From contig JAZQFC010000015.1 of the NCBI GenBank assembly GCA_045539315.1, positions 69,298 to 133,297 of the forward strand: a stretch of 64,000 bases of DNA, read 5' to 3'. The translations under genes were made by a program, and so were the position numbers. Positions within the stretch are counted from its first letter, which is position 1. Each line of letters starts with the position of its first letter. Positions 1-7,405 of the stretch are shown here, piece after piece. Below the pieces are notes generated by a model that was not told where the DNA came from, did no database searches, and was given only the letters and a program-made list of their open reading frames with translations. The DNA comes from RUG11462 sp045539315. Lineage in GTDB: Bacteria > Bacillota > Clostridia > Oscillospirales > Acutalibacteraceae.

Positions 1-1269
1 GTTTTCAATTACTTTATAAGGTGTTTTTTTATTCATACCAACTAAAATCTCATCAATAATTGTAGTTGGATTTTCGCTTCTTGGGTTATCAGAAGTTACA
101 ATAACAAAATCAGAAAGTCTTGACGCAATTTCACCCATTATAGGGCGTTTTGTTTTATCTCTGTCGCCACCGCAACCAAAAACAGTAACAAGTCTGCCTG
201 TTTTGATTTTATTAAACATACTGCAAACATTTTCTATTTCGTCCGGTGTGTGAGCATAGTCAATAATAATGTTAAAATCTTTATCGCAAGGTACTAATTC
301 TACCCTACCCTTTACACCTGAAACTTGTGAAAGACTTGAAATTACTTCCGCAAAATCAATACCAAGATTTATAGCGGCAATTCCTGCAGCCATACTATTA
401 TATACAGAGAAAATACCAGGTGTTGAGATTTTAACTCTGCCGATATTATTATTTGTTACAAATTCATATCCAACGCTTGTTGGTAAAAATTTAATTCCTT
501 TCGCTGTGTAATCTGCTTCATCTTTTTCTGCTGAAAAAGTTACAACGGGGCACTCACTTGCAGATATAACTCTATGAGCATATTCGTCATCTACATTTAC
601 AATAGCGAGTTTTGACATTTTGAAAAGTTTTAATTTTGCTTGTAAATAATTTTCAATTGTAATGTGATAATCTAAATGGTCTTGTGTGAGATTTGTGAAT
701 ATAGCGCATTCAAATTCAAGACCGAAAACTCTTTTTTGGTCTAACGCGTGTGATGAAACTTCCATTACAACATATTCGCAACCTGCTTTGTGCATAAGTG
801 ATAATAATGACTGTAATTCATATGCGTCAGGAGTTGTGTTTTTAGCAGGTAAAACCTCTTTATCTATAATATTTTGAATTGTACCGATAAGACCTACTTT
901 TTTGCCTTGTGCTTCAAGCACGTTTTTTAATATATAAGTTACAGATGTTTTACCGGATGTGCCTGTAACACCTATGAGTTTTAAATGTTTTGAAGGGTTA
1001 TTAAAATACCCTGCGCAAAGAATAGCATAAACTTCTTTGGAATCTTCAACAATTATTTGATTTTCAAGACCTAAATCTCTTTCGCAAACAATAGCGCCTG
1101 CGCCGGCATCATATGCAGACTGTGCAAAATTATGTCCGTCCATTGCACTGCCTACAATGCAAACAAAAACAGAGTCTTTTGTAACTTTGCGTGAATCGCA
1201 AAATACGCCTGAAACTTCAAAGTCTTTAATATTTAATTTTTCGCCACGATATAATTCTGAAAATTTCAT
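1..1269 (-). CDS. murE: UDP-MurNAc-L-Ala-D-Glu:meso-DAP ligase MurE (3' part cut by window edge)
   Basis: Cytoplasmic Mur ligase that adds meso-diaminopimelate to the muramyl dipeptide precursor using ATP. I translated 423 codons from the ATG at 1269; the C-terminus lies beyond position 1. Visible are an N-terminal UDP-binding domain, the ATP loop GVTGTSGKTS near residues 100-109, the Mur ligase motif EVSSHALDQKR in the middle domain, and DNPR near residue 394. DNPR is the family signature for diaminopimelate rather than lysine, so the wall is predicted to be DAP-type. It lies 36 bases downstream of the PBP gene in the same direction, the usual dcw order. It is not in an ORF list that requires a stop inside the window, but the frame is open throughout. 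Confidence 0.95.
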   Translation of the reverse strand, partial: MKFSELYRGEKLNIKDFEVSGVFCDSRKVTKDSVFVCIVGSAMDGHNFAQSAYDAGAGAIVCERDLGLENQIIVEDSKEVYAILCAGYFNNPSKHLKLIGVTGTSGKTSVTYILKNVLEAQGKKVGLIGTIQNIIDKEVLPAKNTTPDAYELQSLLSLMHKAGCEYVVMEVSSHALDQKRVFGLEFECAIFTNLTQDHLDYHITIENYLQAKLKLFKMSKLAIVNVDDEYAHRVISASECPVVTFSAEKDEADYTAKGIKFLPTSVGYEFVTNNNIGRVKISTPGIFSVYNSMAAGIAAINLGIDFAEVISSLSQVSGVKGRVELVPCDKDFNIIIDYAHTPDEIENVCSMFNKIKTGRLVTVFGCGGDRDKTKRPIMGEIASRLSDFVIVTSDNPRSENPTTIIDEILVGMNKKTPYKVIEN

Positions 1270-1305
1270 TTTGTTTACCTTTCAAATAATTATTTTAAGT
1301 CCATT

Positions 1306-3534
1306 TTATTGAACATTAACTGCTTCTCTAAAACTTACTGTAATTACTGTACCTGCTTCAACGCTTTTTCCTTTTTCAATTGACTGTGAATAAGCCGTTG
1401 AGTTTGAGGCATTACCGTTGATATACATATTAAGTCCTGCATTTACAGCAACTTGATTTGCTTGTGATACTGTAAGACCTGTGAAATCAGGAACAATTGC
1501 TGTTCGTTTATTTTCATTTCCATCAGTATATAGTATAACCTTACCGCCTGCAGGAATTGTCGAAGATGCTGAAGGAGATTGAGAAACTACTGTTTTTCCA
1601 TCGCCAACAATTGTATATTGCAAACCTTCTTTTTCAAGGCGTTTTGTTGCCTCTTTTATAGTAAGATTTAATACATTAGGAGTTGGAATTGCTAATTCTT
1701 CTGCCTCTGAATCGGTATAACTTGGTGTTACGCCTAAATAAGGTAAAATTTCTTCAAACATTTTACCAACAGATGGAGCAACAAGTGTGCCACCATATGG
1801 GCTTGGTACTTGTGGTTCATCTATAAGCATCAAAATAGCGATTTCAGGGTCATCGGCAGGTGCTATTCCTGCAAATGAACAGATATATTTTTTGTATTCG
1901 CCTTCTTGTTGTTGAACGTCTATTTTTTCAGCGGTACCTGTTTTGCCGCCGATTCTATAACCAGGGATATATGCGTTTTTACCGCTTCCCTCTGAAACAA
2001 CACCCTCTAAATAACCACAAATTGCTTTTGATGTTTCTTCTGAAATTACTTGTCTAACAAGTGTTGATTCTATGTTTTCAACAATATTACCTTCTGAATT
2101 TTGAACTTGTTTTACTATATGTGGTTGATATACATAACCACCATTAACTGCTGCTGAAATTGCTGTAATCAACTGAATTGGTGTGATTTTTAATGTTTGA
2201 CCAAAACTTTCAGAAGCAAGTTCTACAATGCTCATTTGAGTTGTATTATGTGTGCTTGAAGCAGATTCGCCAGGTAAATCTATACCTGTTTTATCTTCAA
2301 GTCCAAAAGATTTTCTGTATTTTGCAAAATTATCTGCGCCTAATCTTTGACCAATAGTGATAAATGCAGGGTTGCAAGAATTCATAAACGCTTGTGCTAA
2401 TGACTGATGACCATGGCCATCACGATTTGAACATTTATAAGTTCTATCTGCAATTTTAATATATCCAGGACAACTGAATGTATCACTATCAAAAAGATTT
2501 TTTTCTTCTAATGCGCCTGCCGCAGTTATAATTTTTGAAACTGAACCAGGCTCATAAATATCAGAAACAACCTTGTTTCTCCATTGTTCTTGAAGGGCAA
2601 GTGAGCGAATTTCGCTTTCTTTTTCTTCTGAATACTCGCCATTTGCTTTTAACTGCTTAATTTCTTTTTTAACTGATTTTTCTAAAGTAATTGTAAACGG
2701 CTCATTTGGGTTAAAGTCAGGTTTTGTTGCCATTGCAAGAATTTCACCTGAATTAACATCCATAACGATACAAGCGGCTCTGTTTTGAACTTTGTTTTCT
2801 TGCACATTTTCCTCAAGATATTTTTCAACAACCGACTGAATATATTCATCAATTGTTAAAACTAATGCGTTGCCTTCTTGCGCTTCAACTACCTTTTCAT
2901 AAGAAAATGGTAATTCTGCGCCTGCAGGGGTTTTTGCCGCAATAACTCTACCTTCTGTGCCGGTAAGTTGGTCATCATACTGCGCTTCAACGCCGCCTAA
3001 ACCTTGGTTGTCAGTACCAACAAAGCCTAAAACGGTTGATGCCAAACTGTCATTTGGATAATATCTTTCATTTGTTTCGGTGAGTCCGATAACTGCGCCC
3101 AAAGATTCTTCTGAAATATATTCTCTGACTTTTGTTGCAACTTCTTGTTCAACCGGACTGCCGATATTTTGATAACTAGTATCTTTTTCAAGATATTCTT
3201 CAACTTTTTCTATTTTTAAATCTAAAATTTCTGCTAATTTTTTAGCAATTTCAGGTTTTTTGTCATCATCCATACTGCTAGGAGTTGCATAAACTTGCCA
3301 AACTGTTGCACTTGTAGCCAAAACATTCATATTTCTATCATAAATATTACCGCGTTTTGCTTTTGTTACGATATCTTGCAACTGTTGTTCTTCTGCAAGT
3401 TTTGCATAATGTTCGCCATTAACAAATATTGTTCTAATCAAGCCAAAACCTGTTGCGCCAAAGCCAAATATGGTAAAAGCCATCAAGATTACGAACGCTC
3501 TATACCACATAGTTTTTGTTGGACCTTTTGCCAT
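1306..3534 (-). CDS. class B penicillin-binding protein with two PASTA domains (FtsI/SpoVD type)
   Basis: Septal or spore peptidoglycan transpeptidase anchored by one N-terminal membrane segment (residues 14-37). The PBP dimerisation domain follows (about 50-215), then the transpeptidase domain with the acyl-serine motif SVSK at 331-334, SCN at 386-388 and KTG at 531-533. Two PASTA domains (about 617-675 and 680-740) end the 742-residue protein. PASTA domains on a class B PBP between ftsL and murE match both PbpB (vegetative division) and SpoVD (sporulation) of Bacillus. Only one such gene is present here, so the paralogue cannot be decided. A hairpin and possible promoter sit in the 113 bases upstream, so it may not depend only on the mraZ promoter. 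Confidence 0.93.
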   Translation of the reverse strand: MAKGPTKTMWYRAFVILMAFTIFGFGATGFGLIRTIFVNGEHYAKLAEEQQLQDIVTKAKRGNIYDRNMNVLATSATVWQVYATPSSMDDDKKPEIAKKLAEILDLKIEKVEEYLEKDTSYQNIGSPVEQEVATKVREYISEESLGAVIGLTETNERYYPNDSLASTVLGFVGTDNQGLGGVEAQYDDQLTGTEGRVIAAKTPAGAELPFSYEKVVEAQEGNALVLTIDEYIQSVVEKYLEENVQENKVQNRAACIVMDVNSGEILAMATKPDFNPNEPFTITLEKSVKKEIKQLKANGEYSEEKESEIRSLALQEQWRNKVVSDIYEPGSVSKIITAAGALEEKNLFDSDTFSCPGYIKIADRTYKCSNRDGHGHQSLAQAFMNSCNPAFITIGQRLGADNFAKYRKSFGLEDKTGIDLPGESASSTHNTTQMSIVELASESFGQTLKITPIQLITAISAAVNGGYVYQPHIVKQVQNSEGNIVENIESTLVRQVISEETSKAICGYLEGVVSEGSGKNAYIPGYRIGGKTGTAEKIDVQQQEGEYKKYICSFAGIAPADDPEIAILMLIDEPQVPSPYGGTLVAPSVGKMFEEILPYLGVTPSYTDSEAEELAIPTPNVLNLTIKEATKRLEKEGLQYTIVGDGKTVVSQSPSASSTIPAGGKVILYTDGNENKRTAIVPDFTGLTVSQANQVAVNAGLNMYINGNASNSTAYSQSIEKGKSVEAGTVITVSFREAVNVQ

Positions 3535-3589
3535 AATTCAGTAATCTCCTTTCACTTTTTACCTCTCTTTAAATTCGGCAAAAACGAGA

Positions 3590-3643
3590 GCCAAAAATAA
3601 CCCTCGTTTATATTATATAATATTCGTTATGCCTGTATGTCAG
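3590..3643 (-). promoter_or_regulatory. possible internal promoter and hairpin between ftsL and PBP gene
   Basis: On the minus strand a CTGACA -35-like box (3638-3643) precedes a TTATAT box (3615-3620) by 17 bases. Just downstream a partial hairpin (AACGAG with CTCGTT, then a short T run) covers roughly 3565-3606. The boxes are imperfect, so this is a weak prediction. Confidence 0.3.
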
Positions 3644-3647
3644 TAAT

Positions 3648-4061
3648 TTAATCTTCGATAATTTCTGCATAATCTTGTGCAGATGTATCAATGTAATGCA
3701 CTTGTGATTTGCTACGCTTTTGCATACCAAGTGCAGATGCTTGTTGCTCTAAAGTTGAATAAGAAACCAAGTTTTCCATTTCAACATTAAGTTGTGTTTG
3801 AACACTTGTTAATGTTTCAATTTCTTTGTTTGCTTTTCTTATTGCGTTATTTGTATCATTGATTTCTGTTCTTAAATAGATGTTAAAACAAACCATCAAA
3901 ACTATAGCAATTGCTACAATGGCATTTAATACTATGCTATTTTTAGGTGATGGTTTTGCATTTTTAACCGGGAATTTTTTGATAACTGCCTTTTTAGGCG
4001 CTCTTGCAGGCGCTTTTGGGGCAAATCTTTCTAAATCATAAGCAGTGTTATTGTATGCCAT
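3648..4061 (-). CDS. ftsL: FtsL-like cell division protein
   Basis: Small bitopic divisome protein, 137 residues. A basic, proline- and lysine-rich cytoplasmic segment (1-42) is followed by one membrane helix (about 43-64) and an extracytoplasmic coiled coil with leucine/isoleucine heptads (68-110). This is the FtsL/DivIC architecture. Sequence identity in the family is low, so the call rests on topology, length and position between rsmH and the PBP gene. In the family it bridges FtsB/DivIC-type partners and the septal transglycosylase-transpeptidase. It starts 19 bases downstream of rsmH, consistent with one transcript. Confidence 0.85.
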   Translation of the reverse strand: MAYNNTAYDLERFAPKAPARAPKKAVIKKFPVKNAKPSPKNSIVLNAIVAIAIVLMVCFNIYLRTEINDTNNAIRKANKEIETLTSVQTQLNVEMENLVSYSTLEQQASALGMQKRSKSQVHYIDTSAQDYAEIIED

Positions 4062-4080
4062 TTTGGGTTTGTCCTTTCTT

Positions 4081-5010
4081 TTATAGTTTTTCTAATATCC
4101 GAAGTTTTGCACTTCTGCTACGAGCATTATGCTCTAATTCTTCATCTGTTGCCACAATTGGCTTTTTATTAATGAGTTTTGCTTTTGGTTTATTACCACA
4201 AACACAAACCGGAAAATCCGGTGGGCATGTACACCCTTTTGTGAATGATAAAAACTTTTGCTTTACAAGGCGGTCTTCAATTGAATGGAATGTTATTATT
4301 GAAAGTCTTCCACCTTTATTTAACATTGAAAAGGCATCTTCTATTCCCTTTTCAACTTCGCCCATTTCATCGTTTACTGCAATTCTTAATGCTTGAAACA
4401 CTTTTCTTGCAGGGTGACCGTTTCTTTTGAATTTATTTGGATAACAGTCTGAAACTATTTGCGCTAATTGAGTTGTAGTTTCAATTGGAGTTGTTTCTCT
4501 TACTTTAACTATCTCATCTGCAATTTTAAACGAAAACTTTTCATCTGCATAAACAAAGAAAATATTTGCAAGTTGTTTTGCAGAATAAGTATTAACGATT
4601 TCTTTTGCAGATACACCGCTCTGGCTCATTCTCATATCAAGCGGCGCTTCCATATGATACGAAAAGCCTCGCTCTTTAGTATCAAGTTGATGTGATGAAA
4701 CACCTAAATCAAGCATCAACCCATCAATGTTCTCAACACCTATATTATTAAGCACAGTTTTAAGCGATGAGTATTTTTCATTAATAAGCGTTACATTATT
4801 AATGCCTTTGAATTTCTCTTTACAAGCGTTTATTGCATCTGGGTCTCTATCAAAACAGTAAAGCCTACCGCTCTCGCCCAATCTTGATAAAACCTCACTT
4901 GAATGGCCACCGCCACCTGTTGTACCATCAACATATATACCATTTGGTTTTATATTCAAACCATCAACAGTTTCATTAAGCAATACGCTAATATGTGAAA
5001 AAGAACTCAT
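4081..5010 (-). CDS. rsmH: 16S rRNA (cytosine(1402)-N(4))-methyltransferase RsmH
   Basis: AdoMet-dependent methyltransferase for the N4 position of C1402 in 16S rRNA. The 309-residue product has the typical length. It opens with HISVLLNETVDGL, the family N-terminus. The AdoMet motif DGTTGGGGHSSEVL is near residues 28-41, LMLDLGVSSHQLD near 99-111, and the conserved C-terminal IITFHSIEDRLVK near 240-252. The ATG at 5010 lies 2 bases after the mraZ stop, so the two genes are probably translationally coupled. It belongs to the mraZ division operon. Confidence 0.97.
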   Translation of the reverse strand: MSSFSHISVLLNETVDGLNIKPNGIYVDGTTGGGGHSSEVLSRLGESGRLYCFDRDPDAINACKEKFKGINNVTLINEKYSSLKTVLNNIGVENIDGLMLDLGVSSHQLDTKERGFSYHMEAPLDMRMSQSGVSAKEIVNTYSAKQLANIFFVYADEKFSFKIADEIVKVRETTPIETTTQLAQIVSDCYPNKFKRNGHPARKVFQALRIAVNDEMGEVEKGIEDAFSMLNKGGRLSIITFHSIEDRLVKQKFLSFTKGCTCPPDFPVCVCGNKPKAKLINKKPIVATDEELEHNARSRSAKLRILEKL

Positions 5011-5012
5011 AT

Positions 5013-5450
5013 TTATATCTCACATTCTAAAAGCGCTTGTTCGATATTTTCAGGAGTAATAGCAGTTGCAACTTTTTCCCACTCATCCGGGCTCCAGATT
5101 TCTACTCTGTTTGATGCGCCGATGATAACTGCTTGTTCTGAATCTTTAAGTCCTGCATATTCTCGAAGCACTGCAGGAAGCAATACTCTTCCCTGTGCGT
5201 CATATTCAACTTCTGTTGCACCTGAAAAAAGGTGTCTTTGTAGTGCTGCTACTTTAATAAAAGGTTGGTTGTTGATTTTTGAAACCAACTTGTCCCACTC
5301 TTCTGCTGAATAGATAAACAAGCAAGGTTTAAAATCAATAGATTTGGATATTACAACAGGGCCGCCAAGTGCATCACGTAATTTTGATGGCACAAACATA
5401 CGACCTTTTTTATCAATATTATGTTGATATTCGCCCATTAAGCCTAACAT
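5013..5450 (-). CDS. mraZ: transcriptional regulator MraZ
   Basis: DNA-binding regulator at the head of the division/wall operon. The 145-residue protein has two AbrB-like SpoVT/MraZ domains. The first contains GEYQHNIDKKGRMFVPSKLR and the second VEYDAQGRVLLPAVLREY, both with the DxKGR/DxxGR-type loop of the family. The ATG at 5450 has an AAAGGA ribosome site about 10 bases upstream, which supports MLGLMGEY as the start; a second ATG four codons on is less well placed. In other bacteria MraZ represses its own operon by binding phased repeats. Matching repeats lie at 5529-5566. Confidence 0.97.
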   Translation of the reverse strand: MLGLMGEYQHNIDKKGRMFVPSKLRDALGGPVVISKSIDFKPCLFIYSAEEWDKLVSKINNQPFIKVAALQRHLFSGATEVEYDAQGRVLLPAVLREYAGLKDSEQAVIIGASNRVEIWSPDEWEKVATAITPENIEQALLECEI

Positions 5451-5528
5451 AATCGTAATATCCTTTCTCTAAATTAAGTAAAACGAACAGTTTTTACATA
5501 TTTTTGTGGGTTTTTAGTCGTTTTTACA

Positions 5529-5566
5529 CCACTTTTAACCACAATTATGTACTTTCGCACCACTTT
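5529..5566 (-). promoter_or_regulatory. phased MraZ boxes (predicted autoregulatory operator)
   Basis: Read on the minus strand, four heptamers follow each other: AAAGTGG (5560-5566), AAAGTAC (5549-5555), ATTGTGG (5539-5545) and AAAGTGG (5529-5535), with 10-11 base steps, one helical turn each. This resembles the AAAGTG-type MraZ box reported for mollicute MraZ. The boxes lie just downstream of the mraZ -10 element, where binding would block transcription. Confidence 0.7.
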
Positions 5567-5573
5567 TATGTTA

Positions 5574-5601
5574 ATTATAACGGAAATTTTGATATTTTCA
5601 A
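5574..5601 (-). promoter_or_regulatory. mraZ operon promoter
   Basis: Minus-strand TTGAAA (5596-5601), 16-base spacer, TATAAT (5574-5579). It is the only good promoter between the upstream terminators and mraZ, and it is followed at once by the MraZ boxes. Confidence 0.7.
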
Positions 5602-5613
5602 GGGAATTACAAT

Positions 5614-5645
5614 AAAAAAATCGCCCAAAAAAGCGATTTTTTTTA
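5614..5645 (-). terminator. second of two tandem terminators upstream of mraZ
   Basis: Perfect 10-bp stem AAAAAATCGC (5615-5624) / GCGATTTTTT (5633-5642) with an 8-base loop. A/T runs on both sides make it usable on either strand. It backs up the stronger hairpin at 5663-5694. Confidence 0.65.
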
Positions 5646-5657
5646 AAAATATGTATA

Positions 5658-5702
5658 AAAAAATAACCAACCACAACATATTGTGGTTGGTTATCGTTTT
5701 TT
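5658..5702 (-). terminator. terminator of the rsmD-coaD-coiled-coil operon
   Basis: Perfect 14-bp stem (5663-5676 with 5681-5694) and a 4-base loop. On the minus strand it is followed directly by seven T residues, giving a strong intrinsic terminator. It also has a T run on the plus strand. The short ORFs that overlap it on both strands are artefacts of the palindromes. Together with the boxes and promoter this accounts for the 303-base gap 5451-5753. Confidence 0.85.
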
Positions 5703-5753
5703 AATAGAACAAACTTTCGATTATTTAAAACCTTAATGCAACTTTACTAAAAA

Positions 5754-6221
5754 TTAGTCATTTTCAATAGTAGAAGCTACAGGTTTTTGTTGACGAAGAG
5801 ACGCTCTGGTTTTTCTAACCTCTGCTAATGTTTGTGTAAGTTCTTCGTCAGTTTTCTTCATAAGTTCATCAACGAAATCTTGAGCAGCGTTTCTCATTTC
5901 TTTTGATTTAGTTTGAGCGCCATTAACAATTTCAACTGCTTTTGCTTGAGCAAGTCTTGTAATCTCTTCTTCTGCTACAAGTGCTTTTGCTTTTTCTTCA
6001 GCAGATTTAATAATAGACTCTGCTTCTCTTTTTGCAGTATTAATAATGTCTGTTTTCTCTGCTACAACATTTCTTGCTTGTTTGATTTCTTGTGGCATAT
6101 TAAGTCTGATATCATCGATATAATCACGAAGTTTATCAACATTTAATACGCTTTTACCAGCAAACCCCCAAGCACTGTCAAGCATTTCATCAATTTGATC
6201 GAGTAAATCTTCAATATTCAT
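5754..6221 (-). CDS. DivIVA-like / ATP-synthase-b-like coiled-coil protein
   Basis: 155-residue soluble protein of unknown function. After a short N-terminal segment (MNIEDLLDQIDEMLDSAW) nearly the whole chain is a predicted alanine-, lysine- and glutamate-rich coiled coil (about 45-150), similar in composition to DivIVA/GpsB or F-type ATPase subunit b. No membrane segment or catalytic motif is visible. It starts 6 bases after coaD, and a coaD neighbour of this kind is recurrent in clostridia, to my knowledge without an assigned role. A scaffold or polarity function linked to the wall is possible but not shown. Confidence 0.7.
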   Translation of the reverse strand: MNIEDLLDQIDEMLDSAWGFAGKSVLNVDKLRDYIDDIRLNMPQEIKQARNVVAEKTDIINTAKREAESIIKSAEEKAKALVAEEEITRLAQAKAVEIVNGAQTKSKEMRNAAQDFVDELMKKTDEELTQTLAEVRKTRASLRQQKPVASTIEND

Positions 6222-6227
6222 TATAAA

Positions 6228-6728
6228 CTACACGCCTTTCTTTTGTAATCTTTTTTTAATATCATTATGTATACAAGCAGGAACAAAGTCAGATATATCT
6301 CCATTCAAACTTGCAATAGACTTAACCATAGAAGAACTTAAATATAAGTTTTCAGAACTAGTTGTGAAAAACACTGTTTCTGCATTTGGGTTTAACTTTT
6401 TATTAAGCAAAGCCATTTGAAATTCATATTCAAAGTCAGACACAGCGCGAAGACCTTTTACAATAGCAACTGCATTATGCTTTTTTGTATAATCAGCAAG
6501 AAGACCACTGTAAGAGTCAACCTCAACGTTACCAAGATTCAATTCAGCAATTGAGCGCTTCATTAAATCTACACGTTCTTGTTCATTAAAGCAAGGCTTT
6601 TTATCTGCATTAATCATAGTAACAACTATAACTTTATCAAACATTTGCGATGCTCTTTTTATAATATCAAGATGCCCTTTTGTAATCGGGTCAAAACTAC
6701 CTGGGCAAACTGCGATTCTCTCGCTCAT
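6228..6728 (-). CDS. coaD: pantetheine-phosphate adenylyltransferase CoaD
   Basis: Fourth step of coenzyme A synthesis: 4'-phosphopantetheine plus ATP gives dephospho-CoA. The 166-residue nucleotidyltransferase opens with IAVCPGSFDPITKGHLDII, containing the T/HxGH ATP motif. It carries RAVSDFEYEFQMALLNK near residues 90-106 and the C-terminal SSSMVKSIA, the family's ISSTxVR-type motif. I choose the ATG at 6728 over an upstream TTG at 6734 because GGAGG lies 7 bases before it, inside the 3' end of rsmD. The gene follows rsmD almost without a gap, as in many Firmicutes. Confidence 0.97.
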   Translation of the reverse strand: MSERIAVCPGSFDPITKGHLDIIKRASQMFDKVIVVTMINADKKPCFNEQERVDLMKRSIAELNLGNVEVDSYSGLLADYTKKHNAVAIVKGLRAVSDFEYEFQMALLNKKLNPNAETVFFTTSSENLYLSSSMVKSIASLNGDISDFVPACIHNDIKKRLQKKGV

Positions 6729-6730
6729 TC

Positions 6731-7273
6731 TCAAGCCTCCGATTTGCGATAGAATGTTACATATACCTTACCGTATTTTTTAGTTTTTTGCTTTTTAAAT
6801 TCGCCATAGTTTTCTTTTAAATCACACTCTTCGGTGTGCTCACAAACTATGATGCCAAAATCGCTCATTTTTGAAACGAGAATTGGCATAGCCTTATTAA
6901 TAAGACCTTTGTTATACGGTGGGTCTAAAAAGGCAATATCAAATTTTAAATCAGTTTTTTCAATAAACTGAATAGAATCACAAAAGCAAACACAAGACTT
7001 TTCTTCAAAAGAACAATTTTTTATATTCTCATTAATTGCTTTTATTGAATTCTCACTACTGTCAACAAAATTGCAAAACTTTGCTCCCCTGCTAATTGCC
7101 TCAAGGCCTAACTGACCGGAGCCTGCAAACAAGTCAAGCACAACTCTACCTTGTATATCAAACTGCAAAGAAGAAAACACCGCTTCTTTTACTCTATCAA
7201 TAGTAGGTCTTACATCAAGCCCATCAGGAGTGCATAACTTTTTGCCCCTTGCAATACCGCTGACAATTCTCAT
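6731..7273 (-). CDS. rsmD: 16S rRNA (guanine(966)-N(2))-methyltransferase RsmD
   Basis: AdoMet-dependent methyltransferase acting on G966 of 16S rRNA in the assembled 30S subunit. At 180 residues it has the usual length. Visible are MRIVSGIARGKKL at the N-terminus, the substrate segment VRPTIDRVKEAVFSSL (about 22-37), the AdoMet loop VLDLFAGSGQLGLEAISRGA (about 45-64) and the catalytic DPPY tetrapeptide near 117-120. It heads the rsmD-coaD-coiled-coil operon behind its own TTGACA promoter. Confidence 0.96.
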   Translation of the reverse strand: MRIVSGIARGKKLCTPDGLDVRPTIDRVKEAVFSSLQFDIQGRVVLDLFAGSGQLGLEAISRGAKFCNFVDSSENSIKAINENIKNCSFEEKSCVCFCDSIQFIEKTDLKFDIAFLDPPYNKGLINKAMPILVSKMSDFGIIVCEHTEECDLKENYGEFKKQKTKKYGKVYVTFYRKSEA

Positions 7274-7307
7274 ATTTTTGAAATTACCTCTCTAATATAC
7301 ACATTAT

Positions 7308-7337
7308 ATTATTGCATTTTTTACTATGGTTTGTCAA
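7308..7337 (-). promoter_or_regulatory. rsmD operon promoter
   Basis: Minus-strand TTGACA (7332-7337), 18-base spacer, AATAAT (7308-7313), about 35 bases from the rsmD start. Consensus -35 box, one mismatch in the -10 box. Confidence 0.65.
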
Positions 7338-7405
7338 CCTTTTTTTAAGATTTGCATAATATTTTTAAATATTTTATACAATTTTTTCAATATCAATATC
7401 AATTA

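Noticed and set aside
5474..5704. Two overlapping 66-codon ORFs on opposite strands upstream of mraZ
   Set aside because: They read through the two terminators, the promoter and the MraZ boxes; composition is low-complexity and no ribosome site fits.
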